Assembly: GCA_002256245.1 (NCBI GenBank)
Contig: NKIU01000018.1
Span: 1-43,337 of the forward strand
Reading direction: 5' to 3'
Length of the DNA: 43,337 bases
DNA from: Pseudorhodobacter sp. PARRP1
Lineage (GTDB): Bacteria > Pseudomonadota > Alphaproteobacteria > Rhodobacterales > Rhodobacteraceae
Shown: positions 7,921-16,270 of the stretch, piece by piece
Position numbering within the stretch: position 1 is the stretch's first letter
Layout: each line of letters begins with the position of its first letter
Notes under the pieces: generated by a model
What the model was told of the DNA's origin: nothing
The model's database searches: none
Seen by the model: only the letters and a program-made list of their open reading frames with translations
Program-made: the position numbers and the translations under genes

Positions 7921-9393
7921 ATGAAAACGTCGATTTACCCCTTGGTTCTGTGCGGTGGCATGGGATCGCGGCTCTGGCCGATGTCACGGGTCGAGCAGCC
8001 AAAGCAGTTTCAACCGGTGCAGGGCAAGGGTAGCCTCAGCTACTTCCAGACCACCCTGCAACGCCATCGCGGTGGTGTGTTCAAGCCGCCGATCATCGTG
8101 ACCAGCGCGGGGCAGACCCAACTGGTCGCGCGGCAGATGCGCGATCTGCAACTGACGGGTTCGGTGATTGCCGAACCGATGGGGCGCAACACGGGGCCGG
8201 CGGTTCTGGCGGCGGCACTGGTGGCCATCGCCGAAGACCCGGAAGCCCAACTTCTGGTGCTGCCGTCCGATCACATCATCACGGGGGATCTGAACGCCAC
8301 CGTGGTTGCGATGCAGCAAGCGGCGGACAATGGTCGCATCGTGCTGTTCGGCGTGCCGCCCGCTTACCCGGAAATCGGCTATGGCTATATCGTCGACGGT
8401 GGTGGCTATACCAACTATCCGGGCTTGCACCGGGTCGAAACCTTCATCGAAAAACCGCCGTATGAACGCGCCCAAGCGCTGATTTCCGGTGGCTATTCCT
8501 ATTGGGCCTCGGGCATCAGCCTGTTCCGCGCCGATGTGCTGATCGAAGAATTCCACCGCTTCGAGCCTGAAACCTTCTATGCCGTCTCTGCCGCCGTCAG
8601 CGCGGGCAAGATGATCAATGGCGCGTTGCATCTGGAAGAAACCGCCTTCGTCAAAGCCAAATCCGAACCGACCGAGCGTTTGGTCTTCGAACGCTCCACC
8701 GCCGTCGCCCTCGCCCCGGCGCGGGATATTCAGTGGGATGATGTCGGCGCCTGGAATGCGGTGCAGAAAATCTCTGCCCGCAACGCGCAGGGCAATGTGA
8801 TCAATGGCGATGTGTTCGCGCTGGATACGCATAATTCGCTGATCCAAAGCGGCTCGCGCTTAGTGGCGGTGATCGGCCTGCGCGACATGATCGTCGTCGA
8901 TACCCCCGATGCGCTGCTGGTGATGAACCGCGACCACTCGCAGAATGTCAAACAGGTGGTCGAGCATCTGAAAGGCCTGAAGCGCCCCGAAGTCACCAGC
9001 CACCTGTTGCGCGATACCAACTGGGGGCAGGTCGAATTGCTGGCCAAGGATGATGGCTATGACATGCGGATGCTGGTGGTCGCCCCCGGCGCGTCGCTGC
9101 GTGTCAACGGCACTGGCCACGGCCCCAGCCTGCTGACCTTCCTGAACGGCGGTGGCGTCTATGAACGTGAAGGCAAGATGGTGGTGGTAGAGCGCGGCGA
9201 TAGCGTCACCATTCCCGCCGACGTGACGCTGCCCTTGACCAACACCGGATCGAAAGAACTGCGCGCGATGCAGCTTTTGATGAGCTATGACGCCGAAAAC
9301 GTCGCCGAAGTCGCCGCTTCGGCGGTCAAAGCCGTGGCCTCGTTGTTCACCAAGCCCGAACCGCTCGAACCGGCCACAGGGGCGGTGCAGTAG
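7921..9393 (+). CDS. algA: Mannose-1-phosphate guanylyltransferase (AlgA type, isomerase half degenerate)
   Basis: The 490-residue protein has the size of the two-domain AlgA/ManC enzymes, which make GDP-mannose from mannose-1-phosphate and also isomerise fructose-6-phosphate to mannose-6-phosphate. The N-terminal nucleotidyltransferase is intact: GGMGSRLWPMSR at residues 12-23, the sugar-binding FIEKP near 178, and LPSDH near 116. The C-terminal cupin domain starts near residue 365, but the metal-binding signature of type II isomerases (QMHHHRAEHW) is replaced by NGTGHGPSLLTF. I therefore expect guanylyltransferase activity but no isomerase activity. It supplies the GDP-mannose used by AlgD. 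The isomerase and the phosphomannomutase (AlgC) must be encoded elsewhere. The next gene starts one base after its stop. Confidence 0.88.
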   Translation: MKTSIYPLVLCGGMGSRLWPMSRVEQPKQFQPVQGKGSLSYFQTTLQRHRGGVFKPPIIVTSAGQTQLVARQMRDLQLTGSVIAEPMGRNTGPAVLAAALVAIAEDPEAQLLVLPSDHIITGDLNATVVAMQQAADNGRIVLFGVPPAYPEIGYGYIVDGGGYTNYPGLHRVETFIEKPPYERAQALISGGYSYWASGISLFRADVLIEEFHRFEPETFYAVSAAVSAGKMINGALHLEETAFVKAKSEPTERLVFERSTAVALAPARDIQWDDVGAWNAVQKISARNAQGNVINGDVFALDTHNSLIQSGSRLVAVIGLRDMIVVDTPDALLVMNRDHSQNVKQVVEHLKGLKRPEVTSHLLRDTNWGQVELLAKDDGYDMRMLVVAPGASLRVNGTGHGPSLLTFLNGGGVYEREGKMVVVERGDSVTIPADVTLPLTNTGSKELRAMQLLMSYDAENVAEVAASAVKAVASLFTKPEPLEPATGAVQ

Positions 9394-9394
9394 A

Positions 9395-10900
9395 ATGACG
9401 CGCGCCTTGGCCCATCTGGCAACTGTTGTGCTGATCAGCGCAAGCATGGCACAGGCGGCCCCCAAGCTTGCCGACAGATCCGCTTTGCAAGCGGGCATCG
9501 CCGGATTGCAGCAAGACGCAACCGCGATGCAAGTGCAGGGGTTCGGCTATGATGCCGTGGCGCAGATTGCCGGGCTTTACGGCCTGACCCCCGCGCCACG
9601 CCCGCAAACACAGCTTGACGTGACCTTGCCTGTCGGCGATGCCGCCAAGATCGCGGCGGGCGATACCCAGATCGCGCTGACTCAGCTGTCAATCTCGGAA
9701 GGCACCAACAACCAGTTGCGCGTGCAGCAGGCCCAACATGGCAGCAAGGCTGGGATTTTCATCAGCGCGGGCGTGATCAGCCTGCAAGATCTGGCGACCG
9801 CCGCCCAAGCGCAGGGCATCGCGGGCATCGCGATGGCCGACGGCGTTGTCACCCTGTCGCGCCCCTTGGTGATCTGGCAGGGTGCGACTTTGCTGATCCA
9901 TCCCGGCGATGTGTTGCAGATGCAAGCGGCCGAGGGCGCTTTCCTTTTGAACTTCGGCCAGCTTGATCTGCGCGGCGCGACCCTGCGCAGCAATGTCGCC
10001 GCAGACGCGCCCGAGTCCCAATATCGCCCCTTCGTGCTGACCTCTGGCTCTGGCCAAGTCTATGCCGAGGCCAATCAGTTTCAGGCCTTGGGCATGGCCG
10101 ATCTTGGCCCTTTCGCGGGCTTCGTGATCTCGACCCAAGGGCTGTTCGCCTCGACCACGCCTTCGGTTCTGCGCGGCAACCAGTTTACCGACATGGGTGG
10201 CGTCGCTTTGATCGGCACCAAAGGCGCGCAGGCCACGCAAAACGCCTTTCTGGCCTCACGCGGGGGGGCGCTGACTTTGGCGCAGGTTGGCCAAGGCGCG
10301 GCACTGGGCAATGTGATTTACCAGACTAAAGCCGGGGCTGGCCTGCGCGTCACTGCCCGATCCAAGGATATGCTGGTCGCGGGCAATCTGGTGTTGGGCG
10401 GTCAAGGCAATGGCATACAGGTCGATGGTGGCAGCTTTGGCATCACCCTGCGCGGCAATGCGGTGCTGGACAACGCCCAAACCGGGCTTGCCGCCAAAAC
10501 CGCCTCGTGCCTTTCGGTGCAGGATAACGTCATCGCCGCCAATGGCGCGGTTGGCCTGCGGCTGACCAAGACAGGTTACGTGCAAGTCACGGGCAATGCG
10601 CTGGTGAACAACGCAGGCTCTGCTATTGCGGTCGGCGCGCAACTGACAAAGGCCCGGCTGGACCTGTCCGGCAATCTGCTGGCACAGAACCAGATCGGCC
10701 TGACAGGGGCGGCATTGCAGCTTGTCACCCTGCGCGACAACGATCTAAGCGCGCAGCTTCCCCGCATTTTCGACGGCGAGTTCGCCCAGCATCAGGCGGC
10801 CTATCTGACCGCTGGCCGCACCGACCACGCGGCCATTTTCCAAATTTCGAGCGCAGCGGCCCAGGATGCCGATTTCGCCTCGATCTGCGCGCAGGAGTAG
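9395..10900 (+). CDS. AlgG-like periplasmic beta-helix protein lacking the epimerase motif
   Basis: A 501-residue protein with an N-terminal signal peptide (cleavage likely after ASMAQA, near residue 21) and a C-terminal half of parallel beta-helix coils with repeated GN-V and GN-L turns. The linker GVVTLSRPLVIWQGATL and the following AFLLNFGQLDLRGATLRS strongly recall AlgG, the periplasmic mannuronan C5-epimerase, as does its place in the operon. The catalytic DPHDRS motif of AlgG is absent; no D-P-H occurs anywhere in the protein. It may have lost epimerase activity and kept the structural role of AlgG in the periplasmic export complex, or act on a different bond. The start at 9395 follows directly after the algA stop; an in-frame upstream extension inside algA is unlikely because it would destroy the signal peptide. 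Confidence 0.75.
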   Translation: MTRALAHLATVVLISASMAQAAPKLADRSALQAGIAGLQQDATAMQVQGFGYDAVAQIAGLYGLTPAPRPQTQLDVTLPVGDAAKIAAGDTQIALTQLSISEGTNNQLRVQQAQHGSKAGIFISAGVISLQDLATAAQAQGIAGIAMADGVVTLSRPLVIWQGATLLIHPGDVLQMQAAEGAFLLNFGQLDLRGATLRSNVAADAPESQYRPFVLTSGSGQVYAEANQFQALGMADLGPFAGFVISTQGLFASTTPSVLRGNQFTDMGGVALIGTKGAQATQNAFLASRGGALTLAQVGQGAALGNVIYQTKAGAGLRVTARSKDMLVAGNLVLGGQGNGIQVDGGSFGITLRGNAVLDNAQTGLAAKTASCLSVQDNVIAANGAVGLRLTKTGYVQVTGNALVNNAGSAIAVGAQLTKARLDLSGNLLAQNQIGLTGAALQLVTLRDNDLSAQLPRIFDGEFAQHQAAYLTAGRTDHAAIFQISSAAAQDADFASICAQE

Positions 10901-10904
10901 CACC

Positions 10905-12347
10905 ATGGTCTTTTCATCGGAAACCTTCCTGTTCCTGTTCCTGCCGCTGTTCCTGTGCGTCTACTACCTGACGCCCGCGCGGGGCCGATCCATGGTAATC
11001 CTGTTCGCCTCATATCTGTTCTACGGCTGGTGGCGGTTCGACTTTCTGCTGCTGCTGTTTGCAACCACGCTCTGGACCTTCTGTATCGGCCTGCTGATCG
11101 CAAAAAACCTCGACACCCCACGCGCGAAAATGTGGTGCGGCATTGGAGTCGTAGGCTGCCTGAGCGTCTTGGGCGTGTTCAAATACCTCAACTTTTTCAT
11201 CGACAGTCTAGCACAACTGTTCGGCACCGATGCCGCTGGACTGGGCGTCCACTGGCGCTTGATCCTGCCGATTGGCGTGTCGTTCTATGTGTTCCACTCG
11301 ATCAGCTATCTGGTCGATGTCACCCGCAAAGACGCCGAGGCCACGCTGAAATTCTTCGATTTCGCGGCGTTTATCGCGCTGTTCCCGCAACTGGTGGCAG
11401 GCCCGATCCTGCGCTTCAAGGACCTCGCTGACCAATTCAAACACCGCACCCATTCGCTGGTTTTGTTCACCGATGGCATGGCTTTGTTCATCGTCGGTTT
11501 GGGCAAAAAGGTGCTGCTGGCCGATACCATCGCCCCCTTGGCCGACATCGCCTTCACGACTCCGAACCCCGGCGCTGCCCTGTCATGGCTCGGCTCGCTC
11601 GCCTATATGATGCAGCTCTATTTCGACTTCTCGGGCTATTCCGACATGGCCGTGGGTCTTGGTCTGATGATGGGCTTCCGCTTCCGCAAGAACTTCGACA
11701 TGCCTTATATCAGTCGATCGATCACCGAGTTCTGGCGGCGCTGGCATATCTCACTGTCGGTCTGGCTGCGCGATTACCTTTATATCCCGCTGGGTGGCAA
11801 TCGCGTCGGGCCGGGCCGCACCTATGTCAACCTGATGATCGTGATGGTGCTGGGCGGCTTGTGGCACGGCGCGAACGGCACCTTCTTGGCCTGGGGCATC
11901 TGGCACGGCGCTTGGCTGGCGATTGAACGCGCCACCGGTTGGGCCAACCGCTCGTCTTTCATCGGTCTCATGCAAACTCTGCTTCTGGTGCTGATCGGCT
12001 GGGTCGCCTTCCGCGCTGTCGATATGCATCAGGCGATGGACGTCTACGCTGGCATGATCGGCCTGCACGGCTTTGCCATTCCGATGGACGTGGCCTTCCA
12101 GATTCGCGGCGAAAGCATGGTGATGCTGGTGATCGCGATGATCTATTGCGCGACCGAGCCGCGGATCAACCGTATCGGCAAAGACCTGTACTTTGCCCCG
12201 CAGGGTGGTATCGGCGTCAGCGGCAATGGCACGCTGACCGCCGTCACGTCGCTGCTGCCGGTCGCCGTCGTCTCGCTGATTGCCATGCTGGCGATCATGA
12301 AACTGGCCGAGGCAAGCTTCTCGCCCTTCCTGTATTTCCAGTTCTGA
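10905..12347 (+). CDS. algI: MBOAT-family O-acetyltransferase
   Basis: AlgI is the polytopic inner-membrane protein that passes acetyl groups across the membrane for O-acetylation of the polymer. The 480-residue sequence is almost entirely hydrophobic and has the MBOAT signatures: EFWRRWHISLSVWLRDY with the YIPLGG loop, and the histidine motif LWHGANGTFLAWGIWHG, whose His is the proposed catalytic residue. A good Shine-Dalgarno (CAGGAG) lies seven bases before the ATG. It works with the SGNH proteins encoded just downstream (algJ, algX) and with algF. DltB-type relatives share the fold, but this context points to alginate acetylation. Confidence 0.93.
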   Translation: MVFSSETFLFLFLPLFLCVYYLTPARGRSMVILFASYLFYGWWRFDFLLLLFATTLWTFCIGLLIAKNLDTPRAKMWCGIGVVGCLSVLGVFKYLNFFIDSLAQLFGTDAAGLGVHWRLILPIGVSFYVFHSISYLVDVTRKDAEATLKFFDFAAFIALFPQLVAGPILRFKDLADQFKHRTHSLVLFTDGMALFIVGLGKKVLLADTIAPLADIAFTTPNPGAALSWLGSLAYMMQLYFDFSGYSDMAVGLGLMMGFRFRKNFDMPYISRSITEFWRRWHISLSVWLRDYLYIPLGGNRVGPGRTYVNLMIVMVLGGLWHGANGTFLAWGIWHGAWLAIERATGWANRSSFIGLMQTLLLVLIGWVAFRAVDMHQAMDVYAGMIGLHGFAIPMDVAFQIRGESMVMLVIAMIYCATEPRINRIGKDLYFAPQGGIGVSGNGTLTAVTSLLPVAVVSLIAMLAIMKLAEASFSPFLYFQF

Positions 12348-12359
12348 AGGATGATCGTC

Positions 12360-13442
12360 ATGCAGCGCTTCTATCGGATATCTCGCTACTTCCTGCCGGT
12401 GATGTTTTTCGGCTACGTCCCCTTTGCCAATTTGGCGGTCTATGAACATCCCGGCGGCAAGCTGGCGGCATTTGACATGGCCGCCCTGCGTGGCACCGTC
12501 ACTCACAGCTTTGACACGCTGTATAAAACCGCGATGCCGCACCGCGAGCCTTCGATTGGCGTGATGGGCGCGGCCCGCTATCTGCTGATCGGGGAGGGTC
12601 GCCAGGGCGTGGTCGTGGGCCGCGATGGCTGGCTGTTCACCTCGGAAGAAACCCGGCCCTTGCCCGCAAGCTTGCAGCCTTCGGTCGCCAAAATCGCCGA
12701 GGTCCGCGATCTGCTCGCCATCCATGGCACCAAATTGATCGTGGTGCCGCTTCCCGCCAAGGTTGACGTACAATCGGCTCATGCAAGCGTGCCGGAACTG
12801 TCAGCTGAGATGGCAGGCTTCTACGCCGATCTTCTCGCCAATCTGAACGCCGCCCAGATTGAGGCCGTCGATGCCCGCACCCCATTGGTCGAACTGGTGA
12901 AGTCCAAACCCGCCTTCTTCGCCACCGATACCCACTGGACCCTCGACGGTGCCGCCGCCGTGGCTATCGCCGTGGCCAACTCCGGCCTGATTCCGTTGGG
13001 CGCCGCCGATATGACCCGCACCGAAGAACCCAAAGCTGACTTTGCTGGCGATCTGGTGTCCTACGTGACCACCGAAGGCATTGCGCCGATGCTGGGCCTG
13101 GATCGCGAGGACGCCAACCCATATGTCGTTGCAGCCCCTGCCGATACGTCAGATATCTTTGGCGCCGCGCAGGTGGATGTCGTGCTGATCGGCACCTCTT
13201 ACAGCGCCAATCCGCATTGGAGCTTTGCCGAGGCCCTGAAACTTGATCTGCACCAGGATGTGTTGAACGCCGCCGAACCGGGGCTTGGTCCGGTCAAGCC
13301 GATGGACAAATACCTCGCCTCAGAAAGCTTCCGCGACACACCACCAAAAGTGGTGATCTGGGAAATTCCGCTGCGCTATCTGACCGATCCGAAACTCTGG
13401 GACGGCCATAAAATCGGGCAGGAGCTGGCAAGTGCAGATTAA
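12360..13442 (+). CDS. algJ: SGNH-type alginate O-acetyltransferase AlgJ
   Basis: AlgJ is a membrane-anchored periplasmic SGNH-like acetyltransferase that takes acetyl groups from AlgI. The protein has an N-terminal hydrophobic anchor (residues 8-25) and the paired catalytic motifs of the ALGX/ALGJ family: TDTHW with D190 and H192, and GTSYS with S280. With the ATG at 12360 the Asp and His fall at the same numbers as in Pseudomonas AlgJ, and the ribosome site GAAGG is then nine bases away. The ATG at 12351 (three residues longer) sits directly against that site and is less likely. The length is 360 residues, close to the family. The 3' end overlaps the next gene by 11 bases. Confidence 0.9.
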   Translation: MQRFYRISRYFLPVMFFGYVPFANLAVYEHPGGKLAAFDMAALRGTVTHSFDTLYKTAMPHREPSIGVMGAARYLLIGEGRQGVVVGRDGWLFTSEETRPLPASLQPSVAKIAEVRDLLAIHGTKLIVVPLPAKVDVQSAHASVPELSAEMAGFYADLLANLNAAQIEAVDARTPLVELVKSKPAFFATDTHWTLDGAAAVAIAVANSGLIPLGAADMTRTEEPKADFAGDLVSYVTTEGIAPMLGLDREDANPYVVAAPADTSDIFGAAQVDVVLIGTSYSANPHWSFAEALKLDLHQDVLNAAEPGLGPVKPMDKYLASESFRDTPPKVVIWEIPLRYLTDPKLWDGHKIGQELASAD

Positions 13443-14244
13443 ATCGCTGATCATCGCCAGCATGTTGCTGACCAGCTTTATGGCGGCTCCGTTGCGCGTG
13501 CAGGCCGAAGACCGCGTGGTGCCGCCGACGGTCGTGTCAAAGGTCTATCTGAGCAAAGAAGAAAAAGCCGCTAAGTTGGCCGAAAGATTGGCGCAGCAGA
13601 AGGCGGCGCGCTTGGCTACAAAACCTCGGGTTGACCCCGTGGTGTCCCGCTTGAAAACCCTGCACAAACGAATGGTTGCCAAGCAAGAGTTGACCGCCAC
13701 TGAAATGCAAGAACTTGCGGATTCCGGCGATGGCCTTGCCGCATTTTACTACGCTCGCAGGCTTGAAGACACTGGCAGATCCAGCGTGCTGCCCTCTGCG
13801 GTGCATTACTACGCAATGGCATCCTACCTAGGTCGCGAATTTGCCATGATCCGGATGATCGCACTGATGAAATCGCCCGACGTCACTCTGTCTGACAAAC
13901 AGATCAAAAGCGGCAAGGATGCGCTGGTCAAGCTGGCGCGCTCTGGCACACCCGCCGCAGCCCTTGGCCTCGCCGATATGTACGCCATTGGTAAACCCTT
14001 TCCCCAAGACGCTGCCGAGTCGCGCAAATGGCTGATGCAGGCCGCCAAGGCGGGCGATGCCAATGCTGCGCAAAAACTGGCGCAGGCCGCGATGATGCCG
14101 CAAGATGGCAGTCCCCTTGATGTGCGCGCCGCTCGCGCTGCACTTGAGCTGATGCTCGCCTCGAGCGAACCCGGCAAGGTCGCAATGGCGCAGACGCTGC
14201 TTGCCCGCCTTGACGCCACAACCCCGACGGAGATTTCCCAATGA
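13432..14244 (+). CDS. Short periplasmic Sel1-repeat protein (AlgK-like position)
   Basis: A 270-residue protein with a signal peptide (cleavage near residue 25, after LRVQAE or thereabouts) and a charged helix-rich stretch (residues 35-60, many K, A and E). At least two Sel1/TPR-type repeats follow, around 100-135 (GLAAFYYARRLED) and 160-210 (AAALGLADMYAIGKPFPQD, then WLMQAAKAGDANAAQKLAQ). Sel1 repeats are also the fold of AlgK, the outer-membrane lipoprotein that stabilises the export complex. This one is about half the length of AlgK and has no lipobox cysteine, so I do not call it AlgK. The GTG start overlaps algJ and follows a GGAG site. I infer a scaffold role in polymer export or acetylation. 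Confidence 0.75.
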   Translation: MQIKSLIIASMLLTSFMAAPLRVQAEDRVVPPTVVSKVYLSKEEKAAKLAERLAQQKAARLATKPRVDPVVSRLKTLHKRMVAKQELTATEMQELADSGDGLAAFYYARRLEDTGRSSVLPSAVHYYAMASYLGREFAMIRMIALMKSPDVTLSDKQIKSGKDALVKLARSGTPAAALGLADMYAIGKPFPQDAAESRKWLMQAAKAGDANAAQKLAQAAMMPQDGSPLDVRAARAALELMLASSEPGKVAMAQTLLARLDATTPTEISQ

Positions 14245-15572
14245 ACGCAGCTTTCCTGCTTCGCGCGGCGCTTGCCCTGACGCTGACATCCGCACCTGCT
14301 CTGGCGCAAACGGCGACGCATTTCGATTGTTCGAATTACGAGTTCAACACCGCTCTGCCCGCGATCGAAGGTAAAGACGGTGTGTTTTTCCGCACCTTCG
14401 CCGATCTGCGTATGCAGCACCCGCTGGACGATCGCACAGTGAATATGATTGGCCAGCTGGCGAAAGTTCTGAAAGAAAACGGCACCACGCTGGTTTACGT
14501 CACCATCCCGTCAAAATCACAGGGCATGCCGCAATATCTGCCCGCTCATGCAGCCGATTACGGATTTCAACCCGAAGTAGCCGGGGCGATCTATACCGAT
14601 TTCATCACCCGCCTGAACAGGGCCGGGGTCGATGCCCCGGACATGATGACCGCCTTGCGGGCCAATAAGGGCAGCGAGCGTGCGTTCTTCGGGGCAGATT
14701 TCCACTGGACCTCGCAAGGCGCGCGGCTGGGGGCGCAGGCGATTGCAGCGCATATCAAGGTCGAGCCGGCCTATGCTGATCTGCCCAAGCAAACGTTCGT
14801 CACCACAGCGATCGCGCCGGAAGTTGCGTTCTCGGGTATGCGTCGCACCTTGCAAGGCTACTGCGCCAATGCCCTGCCGCGGACCGAGACTATGGCCTAC
14901 AAAACCGAAGCTGCCGCCAGTACGGATGACGCAGGCACTGGGCTTGAGATCTTTGCTGCATCGAACGAGGTGCTGCCTGCGGTGCTTGTCGGCACGTCCT
15001 ATTCCGACAGCCCAATCAATAACTTCGCGGGCTTTCTGGCAGAATATTCTCAGCTTGATATCGTGAACTACGCCATCACCGGTGGCAATCAGTTCGGCTC
15101 GATGACATCGTACATGACGTCAGACGAATTCAAGGCGCAGCGCCCGCGGTTTTTGATCTGGGAAAACCCGATCTACAACAACCTTGCGCAATACGGGGCC
15201 GCCCCGCTGGAAGAACTGATTGCCGCCGCAGGCAACACCTGCACCAAATCCTTGCCCGTCACCAAGCTGGACGCCAACACCGTCGAAGCGTCGCTGGCGG
15301 GTCTGAAAGTGGGATCTGATGACGCCATCTACGCAGACTTCGGCGCAGAAGGTCCGCGTATCGCCAATTTTAGCATCGAAGGTGCTGACGGATTAATCCG
15401 GCACTCTAAAATAGAACGCAGCCAAAGGTTGCGTGCTACTGGAAATTTCTACTTAGGGTTGTCGGCGTTCACCATGCCCAATATCACGAAAGTGACGGTG
15501 CATTTTGATCGCCCTGTCAGTGACACCACAACTCTGAACTTCTGCGCGAATACCAAAGGAGACGCGTCATGA
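14241..15572 (+). CDS. algX: AlgX-like periplasmic O-acetyltransferase
   Basis: AlgX is the terminal O-acetyltransferase of alginate, with an SGNH-like domain followed by a carbohydrate-binding module. The 443-residue protein has a cleavable signal peptide (residues 1-22, ALA-Q) and the catalytic set D153 and H155 (GADFHWTSQGA) plus S253 (VGTSYSDSPINN). The substrate-groove segment IPSKSQGMP near residue 92 is also typical. The C-terminal 120 residues would be the binding module. The start overlaps the previous stop (ATGA), and the gene end overlaps algF in the same way, so expression is translationally coupled. Together with AlgI, AlgJ and AlgF it makes a complete acetylation set. Confidence 0.9.
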   Translation: MNAAFLLRAALALTLTSAPALAQTATHFDCSNYEFNTALPAIEGKDGVFFRTFADLRMQHPLDDRTVNMIGQLAKVLKENGTTLVYVTIPSKSQGMPQYLPAHAADYGFQPEVAGAIYTDFITRLNRAGVDAPDMMTALRANKGSERAFFGADFHWTSQGARLGAQAIAAHIKVEPAYADLPKQTFVTTAIAPEVAFSGMRRTLQGYCANALPRTETMAYKTEAAASTDDAGTGLEIFAASNEVLPAVLVGTSYSDSPINNFAGFLAEYSQLDIVNYAITGGNQFGSMTSYMTSDEFKAQRPRFLIWENPIYNNLAQYGAAPLEELIAAAGNTCTKSLPVTKLDANTVEASLAGLKVGSDDAIYADFGAEGPRIANFSIEGADGLIRHSKIERSQRLRATGNFYLGLSAFTMPNITKVTVHFDRPVSDTTTLNFCANTKGDAS

Positions 15573-16207
15573 TGAAAAATAGCAGCTTGTTGATTGCTCT
15601 ATGTGCTGGGCTGTGCGGCATTTATGCCACTGCGGGCCTGGCTCAGGATGGCGGTCTTTACGCAGACGTGCCCGATCCCAGCGCCAGCTTTGTGCGCGTG
15701 GTCAGCGCCGCTCCGACCAATGCCGTGATCGACACCAAGACGTTCAATCAACTGGATAACGGGATTTCCGGCTATGTCGTGGTCGCGAATCCCGGCGTGA
15801 TTAAATTGGTCACAGGCGTCGATGACGCCACCGTCAACGTCGAAGCGGGCAAATACTATTCCTACCTCGTGGGCGCTGATGGCACCAAAACGCTGGTACC
15901 AGAAGACATCACCTCGAACCCTGCGCAGGCAGTGATCAGCTTCTTCAACCTCAGTGATCTGCCGAAAGTTGATCTCTACGTGCCTGCCGCCAAGGCAGTG
16001 GCGCTTCCGGGTGTGGCGATGAACAGCGCTGCGAATGTGGCGCTCAAGGCCCCGCTGACCCTCGATTTCGAAGTCCGCGATGGCGACAAAGTGTTGGCCA
16101 CGCTGCCCGCGGTAGATCTGCAACGGCGCGGCGGCGTCGCCATCGTGCTGCGTGGCAGCTCTGGCAACTATACCGTGGCAGGCTCTGACTCGGCGCTTGC
16201 CAACTAG
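15569..16207 (+). CDS. algF: Alginate O-acetylation protein AlgF
   Basis: AlgF is a small periplasmic protein needed for alginate O-acetylation, probably passing acetyl groups or bridging AlgJ and AlgX. The 212-residue length matches the family. A signal peptide ends near residue 25 (GLAQ-D). The body holds two beta-rich domains, with segments FVRVVSAAPTN, GKYYSYLV and VISFFNLSDLPKVDLYVPA typical of AlgF. No catalytic residues are expected. Its ATG overlaps the algX stop. Assignment rests on length, position and overall pattern. Confidence 0.85.
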   Translation: MMKNSSLLIALCAGLCGIYATAGLAQDGGLYADVPDPSASFVRVVSAAPTNAVIDTKTFNQLDNGISGYVVVANPGVIKLVTGVDDATVNVEAGKYYSYLVGADGTKTLVPEDITSNPAQAVISFFNLSDLPKVDLYVPAAKAVALPGVAMNSAANVALKAPLTLDFEVRDGDKVLATLPAVDLQRRGGVAIVLRGSSGNYTVAGSDSALAN

Positions 16208-16221
16208 CGTTAATGCCCGAC

Positions 16222-16247
16222 CGCCGCGCAGGTCACTCTGCGCGGCG
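16222..16247 (+). repeat. Perfect 10-bp hairpin between algF and the large Sel1 gene
   Basis: Arms CGCCGCGCAG and CTGCGCGGCG (16222-16231, 16238-16247) enclose GTCACT. There is no T-run, so rather than a terminator it may be an mRNA-stabilising hairpin or a processing site that sets different levels for the upstream genes and the last two genes of the operon. Confidence 0.6.
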
Positions 16248-16270
16248 TCATACCGGCCAAAGGATACACC

